Assembly: GCF_000768355.1 (NCBI RefSeq)
Contig: NZ_AVPU01000008.1
Span: forward strand, 55,985 to 119,984
Length of the DNA: 64,000 bases
Reading direction: 5' to 3'
DNA from: Lysobacter daejeonensis GH1-9
Lineage (GTDB): Bacteria; Pseudomonadota; Gammaproteobacteria; Xanthomonadales; Xanthomonadaceae
The translations under genes and the position numbers were made by a program. The notes beneath the pieces were generated by a model. It worked only from the letters and a program-made list of their open reading frames with translations, was not told where the DNA came from and made no database searches. Shown here piece after piece: positions 9,860 to 19,105 of this stretch (position 1 is its first letter; each line of letters opens with the position of its first letter).

Positions 9860-9898
9860 GGTAGGGCGTCGACGGGCGGGGCGACAGTATTGCGCGCG

Positions 9899-11341
9899 TC
9901 AGGACAAGCCTGCATCAAGATCGTTGGTCCAGGCCTCGATCTGGTCCAGAAGGGCCAGCTGCCTTGGATCGAGATCACCATGGGCCCGCAGTTCGCCCAG
10001 TTCCTGGCGGACGCTGTCGAAGGTGTATTCCGACAGACCGGCAGTGCCGCGCAGGCGTCGGCGGCGGAAGTCATCCCAGCGTTGCCGCTCCTCCGGCGTC
10101 AGTGTGGCCGGCCAGTTGCGCGCCCGATAGCGGAACAGCAGCTCGGACAGGCGCTGGTCGCGGAATGGAATGCTGCGCTCGCCCAGCGATTCCGGCGGCG
10201 TGGAGCGTACGTCCTGCAACAGACGCTTGTCGCCATCGGCCAGGAATCCGTCGTAGAGCGAGGCATCCGCGTCGGCGGGTGCGCGCGGTTCGTCCTTGCC
10301 GAAGACGCGCCGCACCTTCTCGGCGAGGGCGGGGCCGACGGCCTGCAACCGCCTGGCGTTGGCGGCCACCGCCTCGGGGTCAATGCCCAGGCGCTCGAAA
10401 TCCGGTTGGCGCAGGTGCTGCCATGCCATCAACGCGGGGCAGCGGTTGAGGTGCAACTCCTTCAACGCAACGCGCTCCTGGCCCGGCGCCAGTTGTTCGG
10501 TGCGCAGGTACATCGTGGCGGCGATCTCGTCGGGGTCGCGCTCCAGTAGGGCCAGCGGATCCTGCGTCAGATCGAACACGATGATGCGGTTGTCGATGCG
10601 CGGGTGGCGGGCGATCGGGAGCACCGGCGCCGCGCACAGCCGGTTGGCGGGGTAACGCTGCGAAATGTGCAGCAGGGGCGTCATCGCCGCCACGTCCACC
10701 AGGCTGGCGGCAAAACGCTTGTCACGCAGCCGCAGCGCGTACTCCCAGAGCCGCGGTTGCGCGGCCTTGAGCTTGCGTGCCAGTCCGATCAGGGCCCTGA
10801 CGTCCGACAGGGCCTCGTGGGCATCGCCTTCGCGTACGCCATTGGCCTCGGCCAGGTGTTCCAGCTTGAACGATGGGTCGCCTTTGTCGTTGCGCGGCCA
10901 GACCAGTCCTTCCGGGCGCAGGGCGTGGGCCATGCGCAGTACGTCCAGCAGGTCCCAGCGCGAATTGCCGCCGCGCCACTCGCGCTCGTAAGGGTCATGG
11001 AAGTTGCGGAACAGCCCAAAGCGGACGAATTCATCATCGAAGCGCAGCGAGTTGTAGCCTAGGCTGCAGGTTTCCGGCCGCGACATCTCATCGTGGATGA
11101 GGGCAAAGGCCGCTGCTTCGCTCATGCCATCGCGCAATGCCTGCTGCGGCGTGATGCCGGTGACCAGGGTGGCGCCGGGCGATGGCAGCAGGTCGTCCGC
11201 TGGCCGGACATACACGCTGATCGGTGCTTCGATCTCGTTGAGATCGGTGTCCGTGCGGATGGCCGCGAACTGCGCGATGCGCGTGGTTCGCGGGTCCTTG
11301 CCAAACGTCTCCAGGTCGTAGAACAGGAAGCTCGCGGGCAT
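9899..11341 (-). CDS. sbcB: exodeoxyribonuclease I
   Basis: A 480-residue 3'-to-5' single-strand DNA exonuclease of the DEDD superfamily, used in recombination and mismatch repair. The Exo I acidic motif appears as FYDLETFG (D9 and E11), followed by RIAQFAAIRTD. The later HEALSDVRALIGLARK carries the third exonuclease motif, and the C-terminal YRARNWP segment is typical of ExoI. The length is close to the E. coli enzyme. It begins four bases after the kmo stop codon, so a DNA-repair gene is at the tail of the kynurenine operon. Confidence 0.93.
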   Translation of the reverse strand: MPASFLFYDLETFGKDPRTTRIAQFAAIRTDTDLNEIEAPISVYVRPADDLLPSPGATLVTGITPQQALRDGMSEAAAFALIHDEMSRPETCSLGYNSLRFDDEFVRFGLFRNFHDPYEREWRGGNSRWDLLDVLRMAHALRPEGLVWPRNDKGDPSFKLEHLAEANGVREGDAHEALSDVRALIGLARKLKAAQPRLWEYALRLRDKRFAASLVDVAAMTPLLHISQRYPANRLCAAPVLPIARHPRIDNRIIVFDLTQDPLALLERDPDEIAATMYLRTEQLAPGQERVALKELHLNRCPALMAWQHLRQPDFERLGIDPEAVAANARRLQAVGPALAEKVRRVFGKDEPRAPADADASLYDGFLADGDKRLLQDVRSTPPESLGERSIPFRDQRLSELLFRYRARNWPATLTPEERQRWDDFRRRRLRGTAGLSEYTFDSVRQELGELRAHGDLDPRQLALLDQIEAWTNDLDAGLS

Positions 11342-11345
11342 CGGC

Positions 11346-12704
11346 TCAGTCGCGCGGCAGCGGGGTCAGGCGTTCGCGGACGGTGGCATCCACGAGGCTC
11401 CAGTCCAGCGAATCGAGTGTGTCGTGACCGCGGGTCAGGTCCACCAGCAATTGGCGCTGCAGTTGTCCGCGCTCGAAGGCAACCGCGTACGGCATGCGCT
11501 GGAAGGTCACCATCGCGTAGCGCGGCATGAACCGGTCCGGGTGACGCTCCGCCAGCTTGAGCTCCAGTGCGCGCTGCAGCAGGTAGTCGTCATCGTCTAC
11601 CCGATCGCGCATCTCGAGGTAGTTCTCCAGCGCCATCTGCTGGATGGCGCGGGCATTGGGCAGGCGCTCGGCCTGGAACGAGGCAAAGGCCGACGCGAGG
11701 TCGGTGTCGCGATCCACGTGTTCCGCCAAGGCCACGCAATCCTCGAACGCGCAGTTCATCCCCTGGCCATGGAACGGCACCATGGCATGCGCGGCATCGC
11801 CAATCAGCACGGCACGACCATCCAGGTGCCAACGATCCAGATAGAGCGTCGCAAGCAGCCCGGCGGGGTTGCGTTCGAAGTCGTCCTCCAGCTCGGGGAT
11901 CAACGGCAGCGCATCGGCGAAGTCGCGCTCGAACAGTGCGCGCGCATCGGCACCGGTGCGCACGGTGGCAAAGCTCGGATCGCCTTCGTTGGGCAGGAAC
12001 AGGGTGACGGTGAACGTGCGCTCGTCGTTAGGCAGGGCGATGCACATGTAGCGCCCGCGCGGCCAGATATGCAGCGCGTTGGGCTCGATGCTGAAACTGC
12101 CGTCCGGAGCGGGCGGAATCTCCAGTTCCTTGTAGGAGTGGCCCAGGAACTCGGTGCGCTCACCAAGGTCGCCCTCACGGGCCATCGCCGTCCGCAGTGA
12201 CGAACCCGCACCATCCGCCCCGACCAGGGCGTTGAAGCCCACCGCATGTGAAGTGCCGGAAACGTCATCAGTGAAGGTGGCGATGCGCGACTCGAAGTCC
12301 ACGCTGTCCAGCCCACGGTGGAAGTGGAGGCGGGCACCGGCCTGCTCGGCAATGTCGAGCAGCACGATGTTGAGATCACCGCGATGCACGGACCAGATGA
12401 CTTCGCTGTCGTCCTTGCCGTAGCGCTGCAGGTCGGTGCGGCCATCGCGGAAATGCACCATGCGGCCACGCATCATCACGGCCTGCGCCATCACCTCGTC
12501 GTCGCCCGAGGCCAAGCGCAGGGCGTGGCGGCCGCGCTCCGCCAGCGCCAGGTTGATCGATCGTCCGCCTGCGTAACCCTTGACCCGCGGGTCGCCACGC
12601 TTCTCGTACACGTCCACCTTCCAGCCGCGCTGGGCGAGCAGGGTGGCGAGCAGGGCACCGGCCAGGCCGGCGCCAATCAGGGTGATGTGTCTTTCAGCGG
12701 GCAT
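11346..12704 (-). CDS. kmo: kynurenine 3-monooxygenase
   Basis: A 452-residue FAD-dependent hydroxylase that converts kynurenine to 3-hydroxykynurenine with NADPH and O2. The FAD-binding GAGLAGALLA lies near the N-terminus, the GYAGGRSINLALAERG segment typical of KMO follows, and GDAAHAMVPFHGQGMNCAFEDC marks the second FAD site. The bacterial enzyme lacks the C-terminal membrane anchor of the human form. I start at ATG 12704 (MPAERHITLIG); the upstream extension is not family-like. The start overlaps the end of kynU by 11 bases, so translation is probably coupled. Confidence 0.95.
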   Translation of the reverse strand: MPAERHITLIGAGLAGALLATLLAQRGWKVDVYEKRGDPRVKGYAGGRSINLALAERGRHALRLASGDDEVMAQAVMMRGRMVHFRDGRTDLQRYGKDDSEVIWSVHRGDLNIVLLDIAEQAGARLHFHRGLDSVDFESRIATFTDDVSGTSHAVGFNALVGADGAGSSLRTAMAREGDLGERTEFLGHSYKELEIPPAPDGSFSIEPNALHIWPRGRYMCIALPNDERTFTVTLFLPNEGDPSFATVRTGADARALFERDFADALPLIPELEDDFERNPAGLLATLYLDRWHLDGRAVLIGDAAHAMVPFHGQGMNCAFEDCVALAEHVDRDTDLASAFASFQAERLPNARAIQQMALENYLEMRDRVDDDDYLLQRALELKLAERHPDRFMPRYAMVTFQRMPYAVAFERGQLQRQLLVDLTRGHDTLDSLDWSLVDATVRERLTPLPRD

Positions 12705-14004
12705 CGCGCCAAGCCTCCACCGTCCGTGCAAAGCGCAACACGTCGGCATGGGTGTTGTAGAGCGGAGCAGGGGAAATGCGGATCACGTCGGGCTCGCGCC
12801 AATCGCCGAGCACGCCGTTGGCCGCCAGATAATCGAACAGCGCACGCCCCTGCGGCCGGCCGCCGACCACGCGAATCGAAAGCTGGCAGCCACGACGTGC
12901 AGGTTCGGTCGGCGTCACGATCTGCAGCACATCCGGGAGGCGCTGACGGATCAGGGTTTCCAGATAGCCGGTCAACGACTCGGAGCGGGCCCGGAGCGTG
13001 GGCATGCCCACCTCGTCGAACAGCGCCAGCGACGCCCGCAACGGCGCCACCCCAAGGATGGGTGGATTGCTGAGCTGCCAGCCATCCGCACCGGGGGTCG
13101 GCACGAAGTCCGGCCCCATGCGAAAACGTGTCGATGCATCGTGGCCCCACCAGCCGGCAAAACGCGGACGCTGCGTGTGGGCATGCCGCTCATGCACGAA
13201 GCATCCGGCTACCGCCCCCGGACCCGAATTGAGGTACTTGTAGTGGCACCACACCGCGAAGTCCGGTCCCGCGTCGTGCAACTGCAGGGGCAGGTTGCCC
13301 ACGGCATGGGCGAGGTCGAAGCCGCACAGCGCGCCCTGCGCGTGCGCGAGCCGGGTAATTTCTGCGAGATCGAATGCCTGTCCGGTGCGGTACTGCACCC
13401 CGGGCCACACGACCAAGGCAAGCCGCGGACCGTGCTCGGCGATGGCGCGCGCAATTGCTTCCATCGAGAACGTGCCATCGGCTTCATCGGGCTGCAGCTC
13501 GATCAGGTCGGTGGCCGGATCGAATCCGTGGAAACGCACCTGCGACTCCAGTGCGTAGCGGTCGGACGGGAACGCGCCTGCCTCCATGAGGATGGCCGGG
13601 CGTTCCGCGGTGGGCTGGTAGAAGCTCACCATCATGAAGTGCAGGTTGGCGGTCAGCGAGTTCATCGCCACCACTTCGGAGGGCAGCGCACCCACCAGAC
13701 GTGCGAGCGGATCACGCACCAGTTCGTGGTAGGTCATCCACTGCGCCTGCCCGGTGAAATGACCCTCCACCGCTTCCACCGCCCACTTGTCCAGGACCTC
13801 GTCGACGTGCGCACGCGCGCCACGGGGCTGCAGGCCCAGCGAATTGCCGACGAAATAGGCCATCTCGCGGCCTTCGTGGTGCGGAATCAGGAAGTCGGCG
13901 CGGCGCGAGCGCGGCGCAACGGCATCGAGGTGGGCGGCGTGGGCGTCGGAAAACGGATCGGCATGCGCTTGGGTGGTTACGTCGGTCACGTAAGGAGTTT
14001 CCAT
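12694..14004 (-). CDS. kynU: kynureninase
   Basis: A 436-residue PLP enzyme that cleaves kynurenine or 3-hydroxykynurenine to (3-hydroxy)anthranilate and alanine. Family features are YFVGNSLGLQPRGA near the start, SLTANLHFMMVSFYQPT, GFDLAHAVGNLPLQLHD, and the PLP lysine in WCHYKYLNSGPG; WGHD and PPILG follow as in other kynureninases. I prefer ATG 14004 (METPYVT), which has a GGGA purine stretch close upstream, to an in-frame TTG 24 bases earlier. It lies between the ACMS decarboxylase and kmo genes, so the pathway from kynurenine to aminomuconate semialdehyde is contiguous. Confidence 0.95.
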   Translation of the reverse strand: METPYVTDVTTQAHADPFSDAHAAHLDAVAPRSRRADFLIPHHEGREMAYFVGNSLGLQPRGARAHVDEVLDKWAVEAVEGHFTGQAQWMTYHELVRDPLARLVGALPSEVVAMNSLTANLHFMMVSFYQPTAERPAILMEAGAFPSDRYALESQVRFHGFDPATDLIELQPDEADGTFSMEAIARAIAEHGPRLALVVWPGVQYRTGQAFDLAEITRLAHAQGALCGFDLAHAVGNLPLQLHDAGPDFAVWCHYKYLNSGPGAVAGCFVHERHAHTQRPRFAGWWGHDASTRFRMGPDFVPTPGADGWQLSNPPILGVAPLRASLALFDEVGMPTLRARSESLTGYLETLIRQRLPDVLQIVTPTEPARRGCQLSIRVVGGRPQGRALFDYLAANGVLGDWREPDVIRISPAPLYNTHADVLRFARTVEAWRDAR

Positions 14005-14038
14005 GTCCCAGGCGGGACAGTCGGTCAATGGGGCGGGG

Positions 14039-15049
14039 TCAGGTGAAGCGCGACATCGGCAGGCCGAGCCACTCCAAGGCCGTGCCGTGGTACAGCCGGG
14101 CCTGGTCGTCGGCAGACAAGGCCAGCGAGGCGATACCAGCCCCCGGCTCCTGTTCGCCCAAGGGGAACGGGTAGTCGGTGCCCAGCATCACCCGATTCGT
14201 GCCGCAGGTGTCGAGCAGATAGCGCAGCGCCCGGTCGTCGGCCACCCACGAATCGAAATACAGTTGCGCCAGGTAGTCGCGCGGATTGCGCGGGTTGTCC
14301 GTGGCGACGAGGTCCGGGCGCATGTTGAAGCCGTGTTCGATGCGACCGATGGTGTACGGGAAGCTTCCTCCGCCGTGGGCGAGGCACACCTTCAGCTTGG
14401 GCAGGCGTTCCAACACGCCCCCGAAGATCAGGCAGCAGGCGGCGCGCGATTGCTCGGCCGGCATGCCCACCAGCCACGGCAACCAGTACTTGGGCATCGA
14501 CGGCGTACCCATCATGTCCCAGGGGTGCACCAGGATCGCGGCGCCAAGCTCGGCGGCGGCCTCGAAGAAATCGAACAGTTCCGGTGCGTCCAGGTTCCAG
14601 TCGTTGACGTGGCTGCCGATCTGCACGCCCTGCAGGCCCAACTGGTCCATGCAGCGCTCCAGCTCCTGGATGGCCAACCGCGGCGACTGCATGGGCACGG
14701 TTCCGATGCCTGCGTAATGGCGCGGATAGTCGCGGCAGGCCTTGGCCATGTGGTCGTTGAGCGCCTGGTGCAGCTCCAGCGCGTGGTGCGGCTTGGCCCA
14801 ATAGCTGAACATCACCGGCACGGTGCTGATCACCTGCACCTGCACCCCGAAGCGGGCGTAGTCGTCGATCCGCTCCTGCGGATCCCACGTCTTCGACCAG
14901 ACCTCCCGGAAGAACTTGCCGTCCTTGTAGATGCGGTGCCGGCCGTCTTCCGTGTGGTGGATGACCGGGAATCGCAGGTCGCCATACTTGCGCGCCAAAT
15001 CCGGCCAGTCACGAGGCAGGTAATGGGCGTGGGTGTCAATCTTCAGCAT
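14039..15049 (-). CDS. nbaD: 2-amino-3-carboxymuconate-6-semialdehyde decarboxylase (ACMSD)
   Basis: A 336-residue zinc enzyme of the amidohydrolase superfamily that decarboxylates ACMS to 2-aminomuconate-6-semialdehyde, diverting the pathway from quinolinate and NAD synthesis to catabolism. All expected metal ligands are visible: H7 and H9 in DTHAHYLP, H175 in LVHPWDMMG, and D292 in GTDYPFP; H225 in LAHGGGSFPYTIGR is the catalytic-site histidine. The length matches the Pseudomonas enzyme. It sits 13 bases from the dioxygenase gene that makes its substrate. ACMS cyclises spontaneously, so tight co-expression makes sense. Confidence 0.95.
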   Translation of the reverse strand: MLKIDTHAHYLPRDWPDLARKYGDLRFPVIHHTEDGRHRIYKDGKFFREVWSKTWDPQERIDDYARFGVQVQVISTVPVMFSYWAKPHHALELHQALNDHMAKACRDYPRHYAGIGTVPMQSPRLAIQELERCMDQLGLQGVQIGSHVNDWNLDAPELFDFFEAAAELGAAILVHPWDMMGTPSMPKYWLPWLVGMPAEQSRAACCLIFGGVLERLPKLKVCLAHGGGSFPYTIGRIEHGFNMRPDLVATDNPRNPRDYLAQLYFDSWVADDRALRYLLDTCGTNRVMLGTDYPFPLGEQEPGAGIASLALSADDQARLYHGTALEWLGLPMSRFT

Positions 15050-15062
15050 CGCGCGTCCATGG

Positions 15063-15611
15063 TCAGGTGATGTCCGCCTGCGAGTCAGCCTGCAGCTCGT
15101 AACGGCTGGGTCGGGGATTCAGGGTGCCGCACTGGGGGCAGGTGCGCAGTGCGTCGTCGCGGTAAAAGCGTTCGAAGATGCGGAAGAAATCCTGCTCGAT
15201 GTCCACGAGGTGGAAGCCTTCCTCGAACAACTTGTGGTTGCAGTTCACGCAGAACCACATCAACGCGTCATCCTCGTGGGCGAGCCGCTTGCGCTCGATC
15301 ACCAGGCCGACCGACCCAGGCATGCGCTGCGGACTGTGCGGCACGCGCGGCGGGAGGTAGAACATCTCGCCGGCACGAATGGGGATGTCACGCGGCGCGC
15401 CATCTTCCTGGATGCGCAACACCATCTCCCCCTCGAGCTGGTAGAAGAACTCCGGTCCTTCTTCCCAGTGGTAGTCGGTGCGCGCATTCGGCCCGCCGAC
15501 AATCATCACGATGTAGTCGTCGTCGACGATGCACTTGTTGCCCACCGGCGGCTTGAGCAGGTGGCGGTGTTCGTCGATCCAGGCCTGCAGGTTGATCGGG
15601 GCGGGCAGCAT
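15063..15611 (-). CDS. nbaC: 3-hydroxyanthranilate 3,4-dioxygenase
   Basis: A 182-residue Fe(II) cupin dioxygenase that opens the ring of 3-hydroxyanthranilate to give ACMS. The iron ligands are H48, E54 and H92 ([15 protein letters not shown] and [10 protein letters not shown]). The C-terminal rubredoxin-like site of the bacterial form is intact, with C121-x2-C124 and C158-x2-C161. The substrate arginine in the NARTDYHWE stretch is also present. It is preceded by the RidA-type gene (24-base gap) and followed by ACMSD, in pathway order. Confidence 0.96.
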   Translation of the reverse strand: MLPAPINLQAWIDEHRHLLKPPVGNKCIVDDDYIVMIVGGPNARTDYHWEEGPEFFYQLEGEMVLRIQEDGAPRDIPIRAGEMFYLPPRVPHSPQRMPGSVGLVIERKRLAHEDDALMWFCVNCNHKLFEEGFHLVDIEQDFFRIFERFYRDDALRTCPQCGTLNPRPSRYELQADSQADIT

Positions 15612-15635
15612 GGCGGCAGATCCTGGTGGCTGTGG

Positions 15636-16079
15636 TCAGGCGGTGGGCTGGGGCCCATCATGCAGCACCGCGACGCACTTGAGCTCGATCGCGATCGGCG
15701 TCGGCAGGGCGGTGATGCCCAAGGTGGTGCGGCAGGGTGCGGTGTCGATGTCGGGGAAGTACTCGGCCCAGATGGCGTTGTAGGTCTTGAAGTCCCGCGC
15801 CATGTCGGTCAGGTACACGGTCACGTCCACCAGGTCGGTGAAGCGCGCACCACTGGCTTCCAGCACGGAGCGGACGTTGTCGAACACGGCATGGGTCTGG
15901 GCGGCGATGTCGTAATGCTTGAGGCGACCATCGGCGAAGTATTCATTACCCGGGATGTGATCGCCGTCGGGGTGCCGCGGACCAATGCCCGACAGGAACA
16001 GCAGGTTACCCACGCGGCGCGCATGCGGGTAGCGGCCAACTGGCCGAGGCGCGCTGTCGGTGCGGATCACATCGGTCAT
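15636..16079 (-). CDS. RidA-family deaminase, probable 2-aminomuconate deaminase
   Basis: A 147-residue protein of the YjgF/RidA fold. Features include GNLLFLSGIGP, the mid-region QTHAVFDNVRSVLEASGARFTDLVDVTVYLTDM, and PCRTTLGITALP near the end, where the arginine contacts substrate carboxylate in this family. In kynurenine/nitrobenzoate clusters a RidA-type protein converts 2-aminomuconate to 4-oxalocrotonate and ammonia; the position here argues for that role instead of general enamine clearance. I start at ATG 16079 (MTDVIRTD). One base separates it from the carbonic anhydrase stop codon. Confidence 0.85.
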   Translation of the reverse strand: MTDVIRTDSAPRPVGRYPHARRVGNLLFLSGIGPRHPDGDHIPGNEYFADGRLKHYDIAAQTHAVFDNVRSVLEASGARFTDLVDVTVYLTDMARDFKTYNAIWAEYFPDIDTAPCRTTLGITALPTPIAIELKCVAVLHDGPQPTA

Positions 16080-16080
16080 C

Positions 16081-16743
16081 TCAGGTAACCCCACAGCCGT
16101 CAGCGATGCGGGCCAGCGACAATGCATAGGTCGAAGCCAGTTGTTCCTGTCTGTTCATGCTGATGCCCAGGTCGTTCACCCGCCCGTTGCCGAGGCTGTA
16201 CACCCAGCCGTGCACGGTCAGGTCTTGGCCGCGGGTCCACGCATCAAGCACGATGTTGGTGTGGGCCAGGTTCACCACCTGCTCCAACACATTCAGCTCG
16301 CACAGGCGGTCGTGCTGGTCGCGCTCACTCTTGAAGCCATGCAGGCAACGCGTGTGCTTGTCGGCGACGTCGGCGACATGGCGGATCCAGTTGTCCACCA
16401 GTCCCAGTCGCTGGCCCGTCAGGGCCGCGTGGACGCCGCCGCAGCCGTAGTGGCCCACCACCATGATGTGCTTGACCTTCAGCACGTCCACTGCGAACTG
16501 CACCACCGACAGGCAGTTCAGGTCGGTGTGCACCACCACGTTGGCGATGTTGCGATGGACGAAGACCTCGCCTGGCGCCAAGTCGGTGATCTGGTTCGCC
16601 GGCACGCGCGAATCGGAGCATCCAATCCATAGGTACTCCGGCGCCTGCTGTTTGGAGAGCCGTTCGAAGAACCCCGGGTCCTCCTCGCAGATTCGTTCGG
16701 ACCAGGCGCGGTTGCGTTCCAGCAGTTCGTTGAGCGGGTTCAT
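16081..16743 (-). CDS. can: beta-class carbonic anhydrase
   Basis: A 220-residue zinc enzyme interconverting CO2 and bicarbonate. The zinc ligands are C42 and D44 in GCSDSRVPANQ, with H97 and C100 in VGHYGCGGVHAA, positions nearly identical to those in E. coli Can. I start at ATG 16743 (MNPLNELLERN). It is embedded in the kynurenine operon between the aldehyde dehydrogenase (7-base gap) and the deaminase gene (1-base gap). The decarboxylase encoded three genes away releases CO2, so a metabolic link is plausible but inferred. Confidence 0.95.
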   Translation of the reverse strand: MNPLNELLERNRAWSERICEEDPGFFERLSKQQAPEYLWIGCSDSRVPANQITDLAPGEVFVHRNIANVVVHTDLNCLSVVQFAVDVLKVKHIMVVGHYGCGGVHAALTGQRLGLVDNWIRHVADVADKHTRCLHGFKSERDQHDRLCELNVLEQVVNLAHTNIVLDAWTRGQDLTVHGWVYSLGNGRVNDLGISMNRQEQLASTYALSLARIADGCGVT

Positions 16744-16750
16744 CAGATCC

Positions 16751-18175
16751 TTATCCAATATTGAGTCCGACGTTCTTTGCGTCGGTGAAGAAGCGCATGG
16801 CTTCCAAGCCGCCTTCGCGGCCCAGACCGGAAGCCCCCACGCCACCAAACGGCGTGCGCAGGTCGCGCATCAGCCAGGTATTGATCCACACCATGCCCAC
16901 CTGCAGCTTCGCCGCCATGCGGTGTGCGCGGTTGAGGTCGCGCGTCCACACGCTGGCCGCCAGTCCGTATTCGCTCGCGTTGGCCAAGGCTAGCGCCTCG
17001 TCATCGCTGTCGAAGGGCTGCAGGGTGGCGACGGGGCCGAAGATCTCATCGCGGTTGCTGGCGCAATCAGGTCCCAGCCCATCGACCACGGTGGGCGCCA
17101 CGAACCAGCCAGGCCGGTCGAGGGCGTTGCCTCCGCACAGCACATGGCCACCTTCATCGCGGAGCCGTGCCAGCGCGGCGGTGACCTTGTCGAAATGCGC
17201 CTGCGATACCAGCGGCCCCATCTGGCTGTCATCGTCCATCGGGTCGCCCACGCGCAGCGCCAGTGCGCACTCCACCAGTGCATCCCGGAACTCAGCGTAA
17301 ATGCGGCGCTCGACCAGGATGCGCGATCCGCACAGGCAGATCTGGCCGCTGTTCTGGAACGCGGACCGGACAATGGTGTCGAGGTGGTCGCGCCAGTCGC
17401 TGTCGGCAAACACCAGCGTGGGGTTCTTGCCGCCCAACTCCAGCGACACCTTCTTGAGCATGGGGGCGGCCAGACCAGCGATGCGCTTTCCCACCGCCGT
17501 GCTGCCGGTGAACGACACGGCCTTGACCCGCGCATCCATTACCAGCGGCTCGCCTACCTCCGGTCCGAGCCCGTGCACGATGTTGAGCACGCCCTTGGGG
17601 AACCCCACCTGCTGCATCAACTCGCCCAGCATCGTCGCGGTCAGGGGCGTGACTTCGGACGGCTTGGCCACGACCGTGTTGCCGGCAGCCAATGCCGGTG
17701 CGATTTTCCAGGTGAACAGGTACAGCGGCAGGTTCCACGGCGAGATGGTCGCCACCACGCCCAGCGGTTGCCGCAGCGTGTAGTTCAGGCCGGCCTGTCC
17801 GTGGTGGGACTCGCTGGCGAACTGCGTGGCGGCGTGGGCGAAGAACCGCAGGTTGCTGACCGCGCGCGGAATTTCCGCCTCCCGAGCCAGCTTGATCGGC
17901 TTGCCGCCGTCCCGCGACTCGGCGTGGGCGAAATCTTCCAGCCGCGCCTCGAGGGCGTCGGCCAGCCGTTCCATCCAGCGCGCGCGTTCGGTATGGGGCA
18001 GCGCAGCCCAGGCCGGCGCGGCGGCTTCCGCGGCGGCTATCGCCGCCTGCACATCCGCGGTGTTGCCCCGTGCGACCTGGGCGAAAACTTCGCCCCGCGC
18101 CGGGTCAAAAACATCGAGCCACTGCCCTCCGGAGGGGGCGCGGTATTCACCGGCAATGAAATGACCGAGACGCAT
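16751..18175 (-). CDS. aldehyde dehydrogenase, probable 2-aminomuconic semialdehyde dehydrogenase
   Basis: A 474-residue NAD(P)-dependent aldehyde dehydrogenase. N147 in ISPWNLPLYLFTWKIAPALAAGN, K171 in AKPSEVTP, E246 in LELGGKNP and the catalytic C280 in SGQICLCGSR are all present, as is the GGVGASGLGREGG segment near the C-terminus. The CLC context around the catalytic cysteine and the operon partners point to oxidation of 2-aminomuconate-6-semialdehyde to 2-aminomuconate, the step after ACMSD. A betaine or hydroxymuconic semialdehyde dehydrogenase is less likely by context. Confidence 0.88.
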   Translation of the reverse strand: MRLGHFIAGEYRAPSGGQWLDVFDPARGEVFAQVARGNTADVQAAIAAAEAAAPAWAALPHTERARWMERLADALEARLEDFAHAESRDGGKPIKLAREAEIPRAVSNLRFFAHAATQFASESHHGQAGLNYTLRQPLGVVATISPWNLPLYLFTWKIAPALAAGNTVVAKPSEVTPLTATMLGELMQQVGFPKGVLNIVHGLGPEVGEPLVMDARVKAVSFTGSTAVGKRIAGLAAPMLKKVSLELGGKNPTLVFADSDWRDHLDTIVRSAFQNSGQICLCGSRILVERRIYAEFRDALVECALALRVGDPMDDDSQMGPLVSQAHFDKVTAALARLRDEGGHVLCGGNALDRPGWFVAPTVVDGLGPDCASNRDEIFGPVATLQPFDSDDEALALANASEYGLAASVWTRDLNRAHRMAAKLQVGMVWINTWLMRDLRTPFGGVGASGLGREGGLEAMRFFTDAKNVGLNIG

Positions 18176-18315
18176 CCGGTTAATGTACCAGTCGCGTCAA
18201 TCCCTCCGGCACGGTATGGAGGAGGTGGGTCTCAATGGTCCGCCGATCCCCTTGATCGGAAGGTGCGCACCGGCAAACGCCTCGTTGCCACGAGCGGGCC
18301 GCATCTCCGATGCGG

Positions 18316-19104
18316 CTACAGGGACCGGGTGCGACCGCCGTCGACCGGCAGGTTCACGCCGGTGATGTAGCCCGCGGCCGGCGAGCACAGGAAGGCAATG
18401 GCGGCTGCCGTTTCCTCGGGCTTGGCGAAACGGCGCATCGGGATCTCCGCCACCATCTTCGCGAACACGGCCTCACGGCTCTGTCCGGTCTTGGCTGCGG
18501 TGGTGTCGATGATCTGCTCGATGCGCGGCGTCTCGGTGGAGCCGGGCAGTACGTTGTTGACGGTGATGCCCTTGACGGCCAGTTCGGTGGCCAGCGTCTT
18601 GGCCCAGCTGGCCACCGCCCAGCGGGTGGTGTTGGAAACGCCCAGCCCGGAAATCGGTTCCTTCACCGAGGTCGAGATCACGTTGACGATACGGCCGTAG
18701 CCATCGCGTTCCATGCCGGGGATCACGGCCTCGGCCAACACGTGGTTTGCCAACAGGTGCTGGCGGTAAGCGGCTTCGAACGCGGCAATATCGGTGCCAT
18801 GCACCGTGCCAGGCGGCGGGCCGCCACTGTTGTTGACCAGGATGTGGACCGGCTTTCCGGCTGCCAGCGCTTCCACTTTCGCGCGCAGCGCTTCAGTGTC
18901 CGTGGCGTCGGCCGAAATCCAGCCGTGAACCTGTCCGGCCTGCGGGCGGGGCAGGGCGGTCGCCACTTCGCCCAGCACGTCTTCGCGACGGGCGAGAAGG
19001 GTGACGTCGGCGCCGAGTTCGGCAAGGGCCTTCGCGGTGGCCAGGCCGATGCCTTGCGTGGCGCCACAAACCAGCGCGTGCTTGCCAGACAGGTTCAGGT
19101 TCAT
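18316..19104 (-). CDS. SDR-family protein with altered catalytic residues
   Basis: A 262-residue Rossmann-fold protein of the short-chain dehydrogenase family. The cofactor motif CGATQGIG (residues 13-20) and the NNSGG structural motif (91-95) are intact, and the catalytic-serine strand STS is at 144-146. The YxxxK site is not: the aligned positions read S157 and R161 in VSNTTRWAVASWAKTLA. SNxxR variants occur in a subgroup of SDRs annotated as 3-oxoacyl reductases or 3-hydroxyacyl dehydrogenases, so the chemistry may differ from classical SDRs. It lies at the head of the kynurenine gene block, one base after the PaiB-like gene and 140 bases ahead of the aldehyde dehydrogenase. Confidence 0.85.
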   Translation of the reverse strand: MNLNLSGKHALVCGATQGIGLATAKALAELGADVTLLARREDVLGEVATALPRPQAGQVHGWISADATDTEALRAKVEALAAGKPVHILVNNSGGPPPGTVHGTDIAAFEAAYRQHLLANHVLAEAVIPGMERDGYGRIVNVISTSVKEPISGLGVSNTTRWAVASWAKTLATELAVKGITVNNVLPGSTETPRIEQIIDTTAAKTGQSREAVFAKMVAEIPMRRFAKPEETAAAIAFLCSPAAGYITGVNLPVDGGRTRSL

Positions 19105-19105
19105 C

